From 2-12-FULL-35-23 sp965196985 (GTDB lineage: Bacteria > Pseudomonadota > Gammaproteobacteria > UBA12402), in NCBI GenBank assembly GCA_965196985.1, contig CBDALO010000171.1:14369-78368 (forward strand): a stretch of DNA of 64,000 nt. The letters run 5' to 3'. Shown piece after piece: positions 26,843 to 35,099 of this stretch (positions within the stretch are counted from its first letter, which is position 1; every line of letters starts with the position of its first letter). The position numbers were made by a program, and so were the translations under genes. The notes beneath the pieces were generated by a model. The model worked only from the letters and a program-made list of their open reading frames with translations. It was not told the DNA's origin and made no database searches.

Positions 26843-29059
26843 TTAATAGATATCCTTAAGAATAGCTTGAATCTCATCAATCAAAGGGTAACGTGGGTTA
26901 GTCGGTGTACATTGATCGTCAAATGCCTGCTCAGCAATATCTTCCAGCTTTGACAGAAAGTTTTCCTCCTCGACCCCCATTTCGCGAATCTTGCTAGGCA
27001 AGCCTAACTCGCTTTTAAGCTGAGTTAAGTGATCGATTAAAGCAACTACTTTTAGCTCAGGTGTTTTCGCCTTTAAATTAAAAAGTTCAGCAATCTGCGC
27101 ATAGACTTCGATAGCATGAGGCGTTCGGTATTGAGGGAATGCGACTAACTTAGTTGGTTTGTCGGTTGCATTGTATTGAATAACGTGAGGCAAAGCCAAG
27201 CTACAAGCAACCCCATGCGGTATATGAAAAAACTCCCCTAGCTTATGCGCAATGCTGTGGGCCAGGCCAAGCGAAGCATTAGAAAAAGCCATTCCTGCTA
27301 AAGAGGCAGCGTAATGAACCTTGGAACGAGCCTCATGGTCTTGCGCTCCATTCTGGTAAGATCTAATTAAGTAATGATGCAATAAAGTTAAAGCTTCTTT
27401 TGCTGAGGCATTACTAAAAGGAGTTGCCATTACCGAAACCATTGCTTCAATTGCATGAGTTATCGCATCAAAGCCACTCGCTGCACAGAGTTTCTTAGGC
27501 ATACTGAGAATAAATTGCGAATCAAGAATGGCGATATTTGGTGTTAACACGTAATCAGCAATAGGATATTTAACTTGTGATTTATCATCGGTAATGACTG
27601 AAAACGGTGAGATTTCACTACCAGTACCCGAGGTGGTTGGTATTGCTACAAAGAGGGTTTTGCTCTGCGTATCCTCTATATGACAAATTCGTTTACGAAT
27701 ATCCATAAAGCGCATAACAAGGTCTTCGAAGTGAAGTTCAGGGTTATCATGCATAAGCCACATGATTTTTGCGGCATCAATAGGGCTTCCACCACCTAAA
27801 GCGAGAATGGCATCAGGTGCAAAATTATTTAGAAATTTCAATCCCTCGTGTACAACACTTAAAGTTGGATCTGGGGTTACGCCACTAAATATTTCATAGC
27901 GAATTTCTAGCTTTTCTAACACTTGGCAAATCACGTTGGTATAACCAAGGTTCATAATATCTCTATCGGTAATGATAAAAATCCGAGTGATTTGTTGCTC
28001 TTTTAAGGAATGCAAAGCATCTGCAACACAGCCGTACTTAAAGTAAATTTTGGGTGGAACACGAAACCACAACATATTTTCTCGTCTTTCTACAATAGTT
28101 TTAAAATTCAGTAAGTGCTTAGGGCTGATATTGCCACTAATACTGTTTTTTCCATATGAGCCGCAACCTAAGGTTAATGAAGGTTCCAAATGAAAATTGT
28201 ATAAGTCCCCAATAGCACCTTGTGAGCCAGGGATATTCACTAACAAACGTGTGGCTGGAATGGCTAGGCCAAACGCTTCAATTCGTTCTTTATTGCTTTC
28301 TTTAGTGTATAAAACGGCAGTATGGCCTTTGCCACTAAAGTCTAATAGCACTTTAGCTTGAGCTATCGCAGCATCAAAATCATCAGCTACGTACAAGCCT
28401 AAAATAGGCGAAAGTTTTTCCCAGCTAAAAGGTTCATCCAGCCCAACAGCCTTTACCACGCCAATTAATAGCTTGGCATCAGAAGGGGTAGAAATACCCG
28501 CTAGCTTAGCAATTGTTATTGCTGACTGCCCTACTACTTCAGCGTTAAGTTTGCCGTCATTATTTAGGAGTGAGCTTAGCTTTTGCTTTTCTTCCTCAGT
28601 CAGAAAGTAAGCTCCTTGTTTAATAAACTCCTCTCTTAAAGACTCATAGCGTTCCCTAACCACAATAATACTTTGCTCAGAAGCACAGACCACCCCGTTA
28701 TCAAAGGTTTTACTCAAGGTGATTGAGCTTACTGCCAATGTCACATCATCAGTTTCATCAATGATAGTTGGCGTATTGCCAGGGCCAACACCGACGCTAG
28801 GTGTTCCCGAACTATAGGCAGCGTGAACTAGGCCAGGTCCGCCCGTTGCTAGAATTAACTGTGTTTTAGGGTTGGTCATAACATTATTTATTAACTCTAT
28901 ACTCGGCTCGGTAATGCACTGCAATACTCCTTTAGGAGCACCTGCTTTTACAGCAGCTTCATGTAGCAAGTTAACCGTCTGGAGAATGCAATTTTTTGCA
29001 CGAGGATGAGGGCAAAATAAAACAACGTTTCTTGTTTTTAAAGCAATTAAGGCTTTAAA
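26843..29059 (-). pseudogene. adhE: Bifunctional aldehyde/alcohol dehydrogenase AdhE, 3' part
   Basis: Most of AdhE, the fermentative enzyme that turns acetyl-CoA into ethanol through acetaldehyde. Aldehyde dehydrogenase half: ATGGPGLVHAAYSSG and the catalytic Cys in FDNGVVCASEQS. Iron alcohol dehydrogenase half: ALGGGSPIDAAKIMW, then FMDIRKR, HSIAHKLGEFFHIPHG. It lacks the first roughly 120 residues, which lie at 30468-30824 beyond an IS110-type element. The apparent start MVFKAL is made by IS bases. The gene ends FDDQCTPTNPRYPLI...LKDIY. Ethanol fermentation by this gene is presumably lost. Confidence 0.93.
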
Positions 29060-29066
29060 GACCATA

Positions 29067-29344
29067 TATGGACTCGCCCCGTATTGTAAAGATTATTTTC
29101 TGACGACAATGGTAGAAGAGATGCGCTCATATATCCGACATCTGAAGCAGATGACTGATTGATGCATCACCTCTTCGTGCCCTGATGGAACTACGCATGT
29201 TTGTGCCTCATCACTGTTTAGACTCAACTACCTATTACAGGCTGGTTAGCCTTGGGTTTTTCAGGCTCTCAAACATTGGTCTTACCCACTTGTCATCATT
29301 CAATACTCTTTGCAATTCTCCTGACTGTTAAACTCAACTAACTA
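29067..29344 (-). ncRNA. Candidate bridge-RNA region of the IS110-type element
   Basis: About 280 bp between the transposase stop and the element end have no coding frame. In IS1111-group members the structured guide (bridge) RNA is encoded at this 3' side, whereas classical IS110 members use the 5' side, which is only about 100 bp here. No secondary structure was calculated, so this is a positional inference. Confidence 0.4.
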
Positions 29345-30364
29345 CTAAGCAGCACGTCGATACTCTTCGCCACTTTTTAACATAGCTAGAATTATCCGAG
29401 CATTTTTATTGGCGACAGCAACACTAGCCTTATTGCTTCCACGCTCCATTTTAATACGCTTAACCCATACACTTCTTGGATCATCCTTTTTTCCGCACCT
29501 GGTAACTACAGACCTACCGCCATGGATAAGCAGGGTTCGTAGGTATTTATCTCCTCGCTTACTTATTCCTCCCAAATACTCCCTATTACCACTTGAGTGT
29601 TGCCTAGGCACTAGGCCTAGGTAAGCGGAAAGATGTCTGCCATTTTTAAATTCACTCCCATTACCCACCTGAGCAACCACTGCCACCGCTGTTATTGGTC
29701 CCACACCCTCTATCGCCTGAATACGCTGGCAACTTTCATTGTTCTTGGAAATGCTATTAATTTCAAGTTCGTAAACATCGATGTTCTCATCCAGAACTAA
29801 CAAGGTTTCATATTGCCTCTGAATGTAGGCTTTCATGCGATCTGTCAAACCATTGTCATTTGTACGATCGAAAATTGAAGGCAACTCGGCCCTTAATTTA
29901 TAAATACTTTTTGCAATGACAATACCGTTCTCTGCTAGAAGACCTCTCAACTGATTACATAGCTTAGTTCGAGCTTCTACTTGACCTTCACGTATACGTA
30001 ACAAGCTTTGCATGTCTTGCTGCTCAACTGTTTTCGGGGTGACAAAATTCATGGTTGGCCGTTGAGCTGCTTCAGCTATTGCGCGAGCATCTTGTTGATC
30101 ATTCTTATTCCCTTTTAGATAAGGTTTCACGTATTGGGGTGAAATGAGTTTAACCTCATAGTTTCGTTTAATTAATTCACGCGCCCAATAATTTGCACTT
30201 CCACAAGCTTCCATTGCTATCACTTTGGGAGCAAGCTGATTAATCACTTCTAATAATTTTGCACGCGTTACTTTTTTCTCAGTTAAAATTGCCCCCTGCT
30301 GATTAACGCCACAGAGCTGGAAAACATTTTTTGCAATATCAATGGCTAACACGTTAATATCCAT
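29345..30364 (-). CDS. IS110-family (IS1111 group) DEDD transposase
   Basis: 339 residues. The N-terminal RuvC-like DEDD domain has D9 (LAIDIAKNVF), E52 (AMEACGSANYWA), and D89 and D92 (KNDQQDARAIAEAA). The C-terminal Tnp domain has the helix-hairpin region (IEGVGPITAVAVVAQVG), the conserved Ser region (YLGLVPRQHSSGNRE) and GGISKRGDKYLRTLLIHG. These C-terminal blocks and KASVAVANKNARII are characteristic of IS1111-like enzymes. Complete frame, likely active. Confidence 0.93.
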   Translation of the reverse strand: MDINVLAIDIAKNVFQLCGVNQQGAILTEKKVTRAKLLEVINQLAPKVIAMEACGSANYWARELIKRNYEVKLISPQYVKPYLKGNKNDQQDARAIAEAAQRPTMNFVTPKTVEQQDMQSLLRIREGQVEARTKLCNQLRGLLAENGIVIAKSIYKLRAELPSIFDRTNDNGLTDRMKAYIQRQYETLLVLDENIDVYELEINSISKNNESCQRIQAIEGVGPITAVAVVAQVGNGSEFKNGRHLSAYLGLVPRQHSSGNREYLGGISKRGDKYLRTLLIHGGRSVVTRCGKKDDPRSVWVKRIKMERGSNKASVAVANKNARIILAMLKSGEEYRRAA

Positions 30365-30467
30365 AGTGGACTCTTTCGCTTTCGTTAAATTTAATAGCTT
30401 AGCTATTTAGCACTTAGATGCCGAGAACCATTTTTTTAGAATGGTTCAAAGTGGAGCGAGTCCATTC

Positions 30468-30824
30468 CATTACTGTTGAAGTCGGGTTGGTGCATGGAAT
30501 AACCGCAGCAATAATACCCATCGAGTCAGCGATCTTTTCTATACCTTGAGCGCTATTGCTTTCAATAACGCCACAGGTTTTCATATCTTTATATTTATTA
30601 AAAACGTAGTCAGAGGCAAAATGGTTTTTAATAACCTTGTCTTCTACAATACCCATCTTGGTTTCTGATACAGCTAACTTAGCTAGGTTAATTCGATTCT
30701 TATTTGCAATGGTTGCAACAGCAGCGACTATTCGGTCAACCTCTTCTTGCCGATAGTACTGGTATTGACGGTGCGCTCGGTCTAGTTTTTCATAAAGTTC
30801 GTTGAGTTCTGCATCAGTCGTCAT
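30468..30824 (-). pseudogene. adhE: AdhE, 5' part
   Basis: About 119 native residues from ATG 30824 (MTTDAELNELYEKLDRAHRQ) to PCTNPTSTVM, corresponding to the N-terminus of AdhE up to TNPTST. After that the frame enters IS110 DNA and stops at 30414. The 3' part continues with FKALIALKTRN at 29059, so the join is at a conserved point and nothing substantial seems lost besides the insertion. It should still be transcribed from the native promoter, giving a useless fragment. Confidence 0.9.
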
Positions 30825-31377
30825 TTAGCATCTAGCCTCATGTGTTTTTCCATTAAAGAAAAGATAACACAAAAAGCTATTGCTAGCGATAAAGCAACTG
30901 GATGGGAACAATAGTGTTTTTTGCGTGGTCCTAGTGGCGTTCGACTAATATAAAACCGGCATCCTGCCAAGCGCGTTCCCTCCTTAGAATGGCGTTGTTG
31001 TATAAACCCTTTTTCACACGCTGTCTTGCTGATTTGCATGTTGCTTTTGCTCGATGGCTCGCTACGCTGCGCTTTACTTACGCAAAAGCAACACGCAAAT
31101 CACCTTAAGTTGAGCTATCTATGCTGTTCTACTATTTATGCAACAACGCCCTTTTGAAAAGGGGGCTTTGTTTTTCAAAACCTCTGCAGCCTGTTCTCTG
31201 CAAACTGCAAACTATAGCCTGTAAACTGCCAAGCACGTCCCCTCCTTAGAATAAGGAGGGTCAGAGTGGATTATAAAATTAAATAACTTCCTTTTAAAAA
31301 CAGACACCTTTAAATCCCCCGCCTCGCATTCGCGAGGCTGCCCCCTTTGGAAAAGGGGGCTATTTTTTATAAGCTTG
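30825..31377. repeat. Gene-free tract with B, A and C repeats
   Basis: No gene. In order: B half-copy (30971-30990), MITE A3 (30991-31150), C half-copy (from 31151, TTTTGAAAAGGGGGC), a full B repeat (about 31231-31278) and a full C repeat (about 31310-31370). It separates adhE from lpd. The C repeat ends 8 bp before the lpd stop codon and may terminate the pyruvate dehydrogenase operon. Confidence 0.7.
30991..31150. mobile_element. MITE family A, copy 3 (160 bp)
   Basis: Ends GGCGTTGTTGTATAAA and, inverted, GGCGTTGTTGCATAAA. The internal inverted repeat is slightly diverged (GCATGTTGCTTTTGC against GCAAAAGCAACACGC). The left flank is a B half (CCTTAGAAT) and the right flank a C half (CTTTTGAAA). 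No duplication matches, which fits recombination between one A copy in B and another in C. Confidence 0.8.
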
Positions 31378-32790
31378 TCACTTCTTTTTCTTCTTAGGAG
31401 CGATGAGGTCTGTAATACTACCAGTAAACATCTCTGTTGCTAGACCAACACTTTCTGATACCGTTGGATGTGGGTGAATGGTTAAAGCAATATCTTCGGC
31501 ATCACAGCCCATCTCAATAGCTAAAGCCACTTCAGCAATAAGTTCACCAGCATTAGGTCCGACGATAGCACCACCGATAATCACGCCTGTTTTATTATCA
31601 AATAAAACCTTAGTCATACCTTCATCACGACCTTGGGATAATGAGCGTCCACTTGCCATCCATGGGAAAACGCCTTTACCGTAATCGATGCCCTGCTCTT
31701 TTGCTTCCTTTTCAGTTAAACCAGCCCATGCAATTTCTGGATCGGTATAGGCAACAGAAGGAATGCATTTAGGGTCGAAGAAGTGTTTTTCACCAGCAAT
31801 AACTTCGGCAGCAACATGAGCTTCATGAACAGCCTTGTGAGCTAACATGGGGTTGCCAACGATATCGCCGATCGCAAAAACATTATCGACGTTAGTTCGC
31901 ATTTGTTTATCAACAGCGATAAAGCCACGCTCATCAATGTTAATACCTGCTTTTTCTGCGTCAATCAATTTGCCGTTTGGTACACGGCCAACAGCAACTA
32001 ATACGCGATCATATTTTTGTGCTTTCTCAGGAGCTTGTTTACCTTCAAAGCTAACGTGAACGCCGTCTTTTTTGGCTTCAACTTTTGTAACTTTGGTTTC
32101 AAGCATAAACTCAAAGCCCTTTTTCTGCATACGCTTGTGCAGTGGCATCACAATATCTTTATCTGCAGGTGGAATAATTTGTGGCATAAACTCAACAATA
32201 GTGACCTTAGCGCCTAATGCCTTATAAACTGTTCCCATCTCTAGGCCAATGATACCTCCACCAATAATTAGTAAGTTACATGCAGGATCATTAAGCTCTA
32301 AGGCACCGGTAGAATCCATAATGCGAGGATCTTCAGGAATAAATGGCAACGCAACTGGACGCGAACCTGCAGCAATAATGGCTTGTTCAAACTGAATTGC
32401 CTTGCCGTCAACGTCTAGCTCTGTTTTAGATTTAAACTTACCATAGCCCTTAACAACAGTTACTTTACGTTGCTTAGCAAGTGCCGCTAAACCACCTGTT
32501 AAACGGCCAATTACGCTAGTTTTAAAGCCTAACAGTTTCTTCACATCAATCTTAGGTTTGCCAAAGCTAACGCCGTATTCTGCCATCTCTTCAGCTTCGT
32601 CGATGACTTTTGCTGCATGGAGTAAAGTTTTTGATGGAATACAACCGACATTTAAGCATACGCCGCCTAAAGTTTCGTTTTGCTCGACGAGTACAGCTTC
32701 TTTACCTAGGTCAGCGGCACGAAAAGCTGCGGAATAACCACCCGGACCACTACCTAAGACGACTACTTGAGTTTTAATCACTTCTGACAT
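31378..32790 (-). CDS. lpd: Dihydrolipoamide dehydrogenase (E3)
   Basis: 470 residues. A flavoprotein that reoxidises the lipoyl groups of pyruvate dehydrogenase. FAD-binding VVLGSGPGGYSAAFRA at the N-terminus, redox disulfide C45 and C50 (GGVCLNVGCIPSK), NAD-binding IIGGGIIGLEMGTVY and the C-terminal dimer motif HPHPTVSE. The C-terminal Lys run (APKKKKK) is unusual. Last gene of aceE-aceF-TraT-like-lpd; it probably also serves other lipoyl complexes. Confidence 0.96.
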   Translation of the reverse strand: MSEVIKTQVVVLGSGPGGYSAAFRAADLGKEAVLVEQNETLGGVCLNVGCIPSKTLLHAAKVIDEAEEMAEYGVSFGKPKIDVKKLLGFKTSVIGRLTGGLAALAKQRKVTVVKGYGKFKSKTELDVDGKAIQFEQAIIAAGSRPVALPFIPEDPRIMDSTGALELNDPACNLLIIGGGIIGLEMGTVYKALGAKVTIVEFMPQIIPPADKDIVMPLHKRMQKKGFEFMLETKVTKVEAKKDGVHVSFEGKQAPEKAQKYDRVLVAVGRVPNGKLIDAEKAGINIDERGFIAVDKQMRTNVDNVFAIGDIVGNPMLAHKAVHEAHVAAEVIAGEKHFFDPKCIPSVAYTDPEIAWAGLTEKEAKEQGIDYGKGVFPWMASGRSLSQGRDEGMTKVLFDNKTGVIIGGAIVGPNAGELIAEVALAIEMGCDAEDIALTIHPHPTVSESVGLATEMFTGSITDLIAPKKKKK

Positions 32791-32831
32791 TGTTTTCTCC
32801 TACATTAAAACTTGCTTTTAAAATTTACGCC

Positions 32832-32853
32832 GCCCTCCTTAGAATAAGGAGGA
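32832..32853. repeat. Isolated B hairpin upstream of lpd
   Basis: CCCTCCTTAGAATAAGGAGG in the 70-bp gap between the TraT-like gene and lpd. It is only the core stem, without the usual flanks, inside an operon, so it could affect read-through or transcript processing. Confidence 0.6.
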
Positions 32854-32860
32854 GCAACCA

Positions 32861-33511
32861 TTAAAACATCACCGAGACAACGTGTGCAGCTGCTTTTGCA
32901 AGCTGTGGTGCTACACCAATAAAATGCTTAGGCATCAAATCTCGCGAATAAACTGACACTAGGCGCGTTTTATATTTGTACCACCCAGCGTCTGGTTTAA
33001 CTGAATGTTCGTTATTCATTACATTAGCACTTGGATTTTGAAAAATTGCTAAATCAATTACTGCGCCATAGACAGGTAATGACTTAACTGCAACAGAGTC
33101 ATAGTTAGCCTTTTTCAAGGCTAGCTTACCTGCAGGGCTAATCTGCCCCCCATATCCTTGTAATAAAATATCTTGCGCAGCATCACGGCTCATTATGCCA
33201 GCACGTAGTAATTTGGTTCGTAAAACATAATCACTACCTCGTTCATTAGGCAAAATCCTAAAACCTCGAGCGTGTAGTTGGCCCTCTAATTGCATCTTGA
33301 GCAAGTTAGCAAATTGTTTTTGCTTGCTAGTATTAATCACCTGTACGGTGATTTTACGATCTTTAGCAATAGGTTTGCCTAATGTAATTGCCTGGCTTAG
33401 CTGAGTATAAGTGTTACCTTGTCTTACACTTGCTGGAGAAGGCTGCAAAGCACAAGCTGATAGCAGGCTCAACGTTAGTATTCCAATAGTCCAGCAAGAA
33501 AGTTTCTTCAT
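32861..33511 (-). CDS. TraT-like outer-membrane lipoprotein inside the pyruvate dehydrogenase operon
   Basis: About 216 residues from ATG 33511 (MKKLSCWTIG), preceded by GAGG; an in-frame ATG 12 bp earlier is possible. Lipoprotein signal with lipobox LSAC (SLLSACALQPS). The body resembles TraT complement-resistance proteins: DRKITVQVINTSKQKQ, then an RGSDYVLRTKLL-like strand and a C-terminal KYKTRLVSVYSRDLMP and LAKAAAHVVSVMF. TraT proteins sit in the outer membrane and block mating or complement. Its place between aceF and lpd is not explained by metabolism. Confidence 0.72.
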   Translation of the reverse strand: MKKLSCWTIGILTLSLLSACALQPSPASVRQGNTYTQLSQAITLGKPIAKDRKITVQVINTSKQKQFANLLKMQLEGQLHARGFRILPNERGSDYVLRTKLLRAGIMSRDAAQDILLQGYGGQISPAGKLALKKANYDSVAVKSLPVYGAVIDLAIFQNPSANVMNNEHSVKPDAGWYKYKTRLVSVYSRDLMPKHFIGVAPQLAKAAAHVVSVMF

Positions 33512-33525
33512 AGCTAACCTCATCC

Positions 33526-35085
33526 TTAAAGTAATAACTGCCTTAAATCACTAAGTACCTTAACTAAATGTGCGCTAAATCTTGCGCCATCAGCACCATC
33601 GATAACACGATGATCATAAGAAAGTGATAATGGTAACATCAAGCGTGGTTGAAACTCACTACCTTGCCATTGTGGCTTAATCTGTGATTTAGAGACACCT
33701 AAGATAGCAACTTCAGGTGAATTAACAATTGGAGTAAAGGCCGTGCCACCAATGCCACCTAAACTAGAAATAGTAAAGCAACCGCCTTGCATATCATTTG
33801 GCATGAGTTTACCTTCTCGTGCTTTTTTGCTTATCGCAATAAGCTCAACTGATAACTCAGTAATTGTTTTTTGATCAACGTCACGAAACACAGGTACGAC
33901 CAAGCCATTGGGAGTATCAACAGCAACACCAATATGAAAATATTTTTTCATCACCAGATTTTCACCTAAGGCATCTAATGAAGCATTAAACTGCGGATAA
34001 GTTTTAAGCGCTGAAACAACGGCTTTCATAATAAACACTAATGGTGTTAAGCGACCTCCAGCTTGCTCAATGGCTTTTTTATTTTCTTGGCGAAAAGCTT
34101 CCATGTCGGTGATATCCGCTTCATCAAATTGAGTAACATGTGGTACAGTCACCCAGTTGCGACTCATATTAGCACCAGTTAGCTTTTTAATACGGGTTAA
34201 TGGTGCTAGTTCAATCTCACCAAACTTAGCGAAATCAACCTTTGGAGCCGGTGCTAAGTTAATGCCTGTGCCACCAGCTGAGGTTTGTTGTAAAGCAGAC
34301 TTAACAAACTGATGCACATCTTCAGGTAAAATACGACCTTTGCGTCCCGTTGCGGTAATGCGAGATAAATCAACACCTAGCTGATTGGCTAAGCGCCTTA
34401 CTGCTGGACCAGCATGAACATTGCTACCGTTACTAGCAACAGAGGCCTCTTGTACGGCAGGAGTTGGAGTTGGCTGGGCTGGTGGTATTTCATTTGCTGT
34501 TGATGGTTGTGGAGAAACGTTTGCGGTGGTTTCACTTGTTTGTGCTGTGACCAAGGCGATTAAATCGCCCTCTTTTACTTTATCACCGACTTTAACCTTA
34601 AGTTCAATAAGCTTGCCAGCAACAGGCGATGGTACATCCATCGTAGCTTTGTCAGATTCTAAGGTTAACAAAGGCGCATCAACTTTAAGTTCGTCACCAG
34701 AGCTGACAGCGATCTCAATAATAGTAACTGCCTCTTCGGTACCAATATTAGGCAACTTGACTTCTATTACACCGGTGGCGTTAGTTGGCGCGGTTTGCTC
34801 CGACGATTTAGTTTTTTCTATGGGCGCCTCTGGCGTAGCGGCTTTTGCTTGTTCGCCTTCTAATGACAAAATAACTACCCCTTCTGAAACCTTGTCACCA
34901 ACTTTAACTTGAACTTGCTTTACCACACCAGCTTCAGGGGCAGGGATATCCATGGTTGCTTTATCACTCTCTAAGGTGATTAGGGTATCTTCTGCTGCAA
35001 CTTTATCACCAGGTTTAACTGCGACTTCGATAACGTCAACGTTCTCAGCGCCGCCAATATCAGGAACTAAAATATCTTTAAACAT
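33526..35085 (-). CDS. aceF: Dihydrolipoamide acetyltransferase (E2 of pyruvate dehydrogenase)
   Basis: 519 residues. Two N-terminal lipoyl domains, each with the DKA lipoylation motif (LESDKATMDIPAP and LESDKATMDVPSP), are separated by Ala/Pro/Thr-rich linkers. A peripheral subunit-binding domain (AGPAVRRLANQLGVDLSRIT) and a catalytic acyltransferase core ending SYDHRVIDGADGARF follow; His is the active-site base. E. coli has three lipoyl domains and this protein two. It is 14 bp downstream of aceE in the same unit. Confidence 0.96.
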   Translation of the reverse strand: MFKDILVPDIGGAENVDVIEVAVKPGDKVAAEDTLITLESDKATMDIPAPEAGVVKQVQVKVGDKVSEGVVILSLEGEQAKAATPEAPIEKTKSSEQTAPTNATGVIEVKLPNIGTEEAVTIIEIAVSSGDELKVDAPLLTLESDKATMDVPSPVAGKLIELKVKVGDKVKEGDLIALVTAQTSETTANVSPQPSTANEIPPAQPTPTPAVQEASVASNGSNVHAGPAVRRLANQLGVDLSRITATGRKGRILPEDVHQFVKSALQQTSAGGTGINLAPAPKVDFAKFGEIELAPLTRIKKLTGANMSRNWVTVPHVTQFDEADITDMEAFRQENKKAIEQAGGRLTPLVFIMKAVVSALKTYPQFNASLDALGENLVMKKYFHIGVAVDTPNGLVVPVFRDVDQKTITELSVELIAISKKAREGKLMPNDMQGGCFTISSLGGIGGTAFTPIVNSPEVAILGVSKSQIKPQWQGSEFQPRLMLPLSLSYDHRVIDGADGARFSAHLVKVLSDLRQLLL

Positions 35086-35099
35086 GCTTTTATCCTTCT

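Larger units (their letters stand above)
29060..30467 (-). mobile_element. IS110-family element, IS1111-like, inserted in adhE
   Basis: About 1.41 kb. Subterminal inverted repeats are visible as TGGACTCGCCCC near 29069 and its counterpart GGAGCGAGTCCA near 30452-30463. It has the short leader and long non-coding tail seen in the IS1111 group. The exact ends are uncertain by a few bases because ATGG occurs at both junctions and no target duplication is evident, as usual for this family. Confidence 0.85.

Noticed and set aside
30821..31039. 72-codon frame upstream of adhE
   Set aside because: Composed of repeat DNA (B half and MITE A3) and AT-rich leader; no start signal.
34421..34912. 163-codon plus-strand frame opposite aceF
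   Set aside because: Antisense shadow of the Ala/Pro/Thr-rich lipoyl linkers; composition explains its openness.
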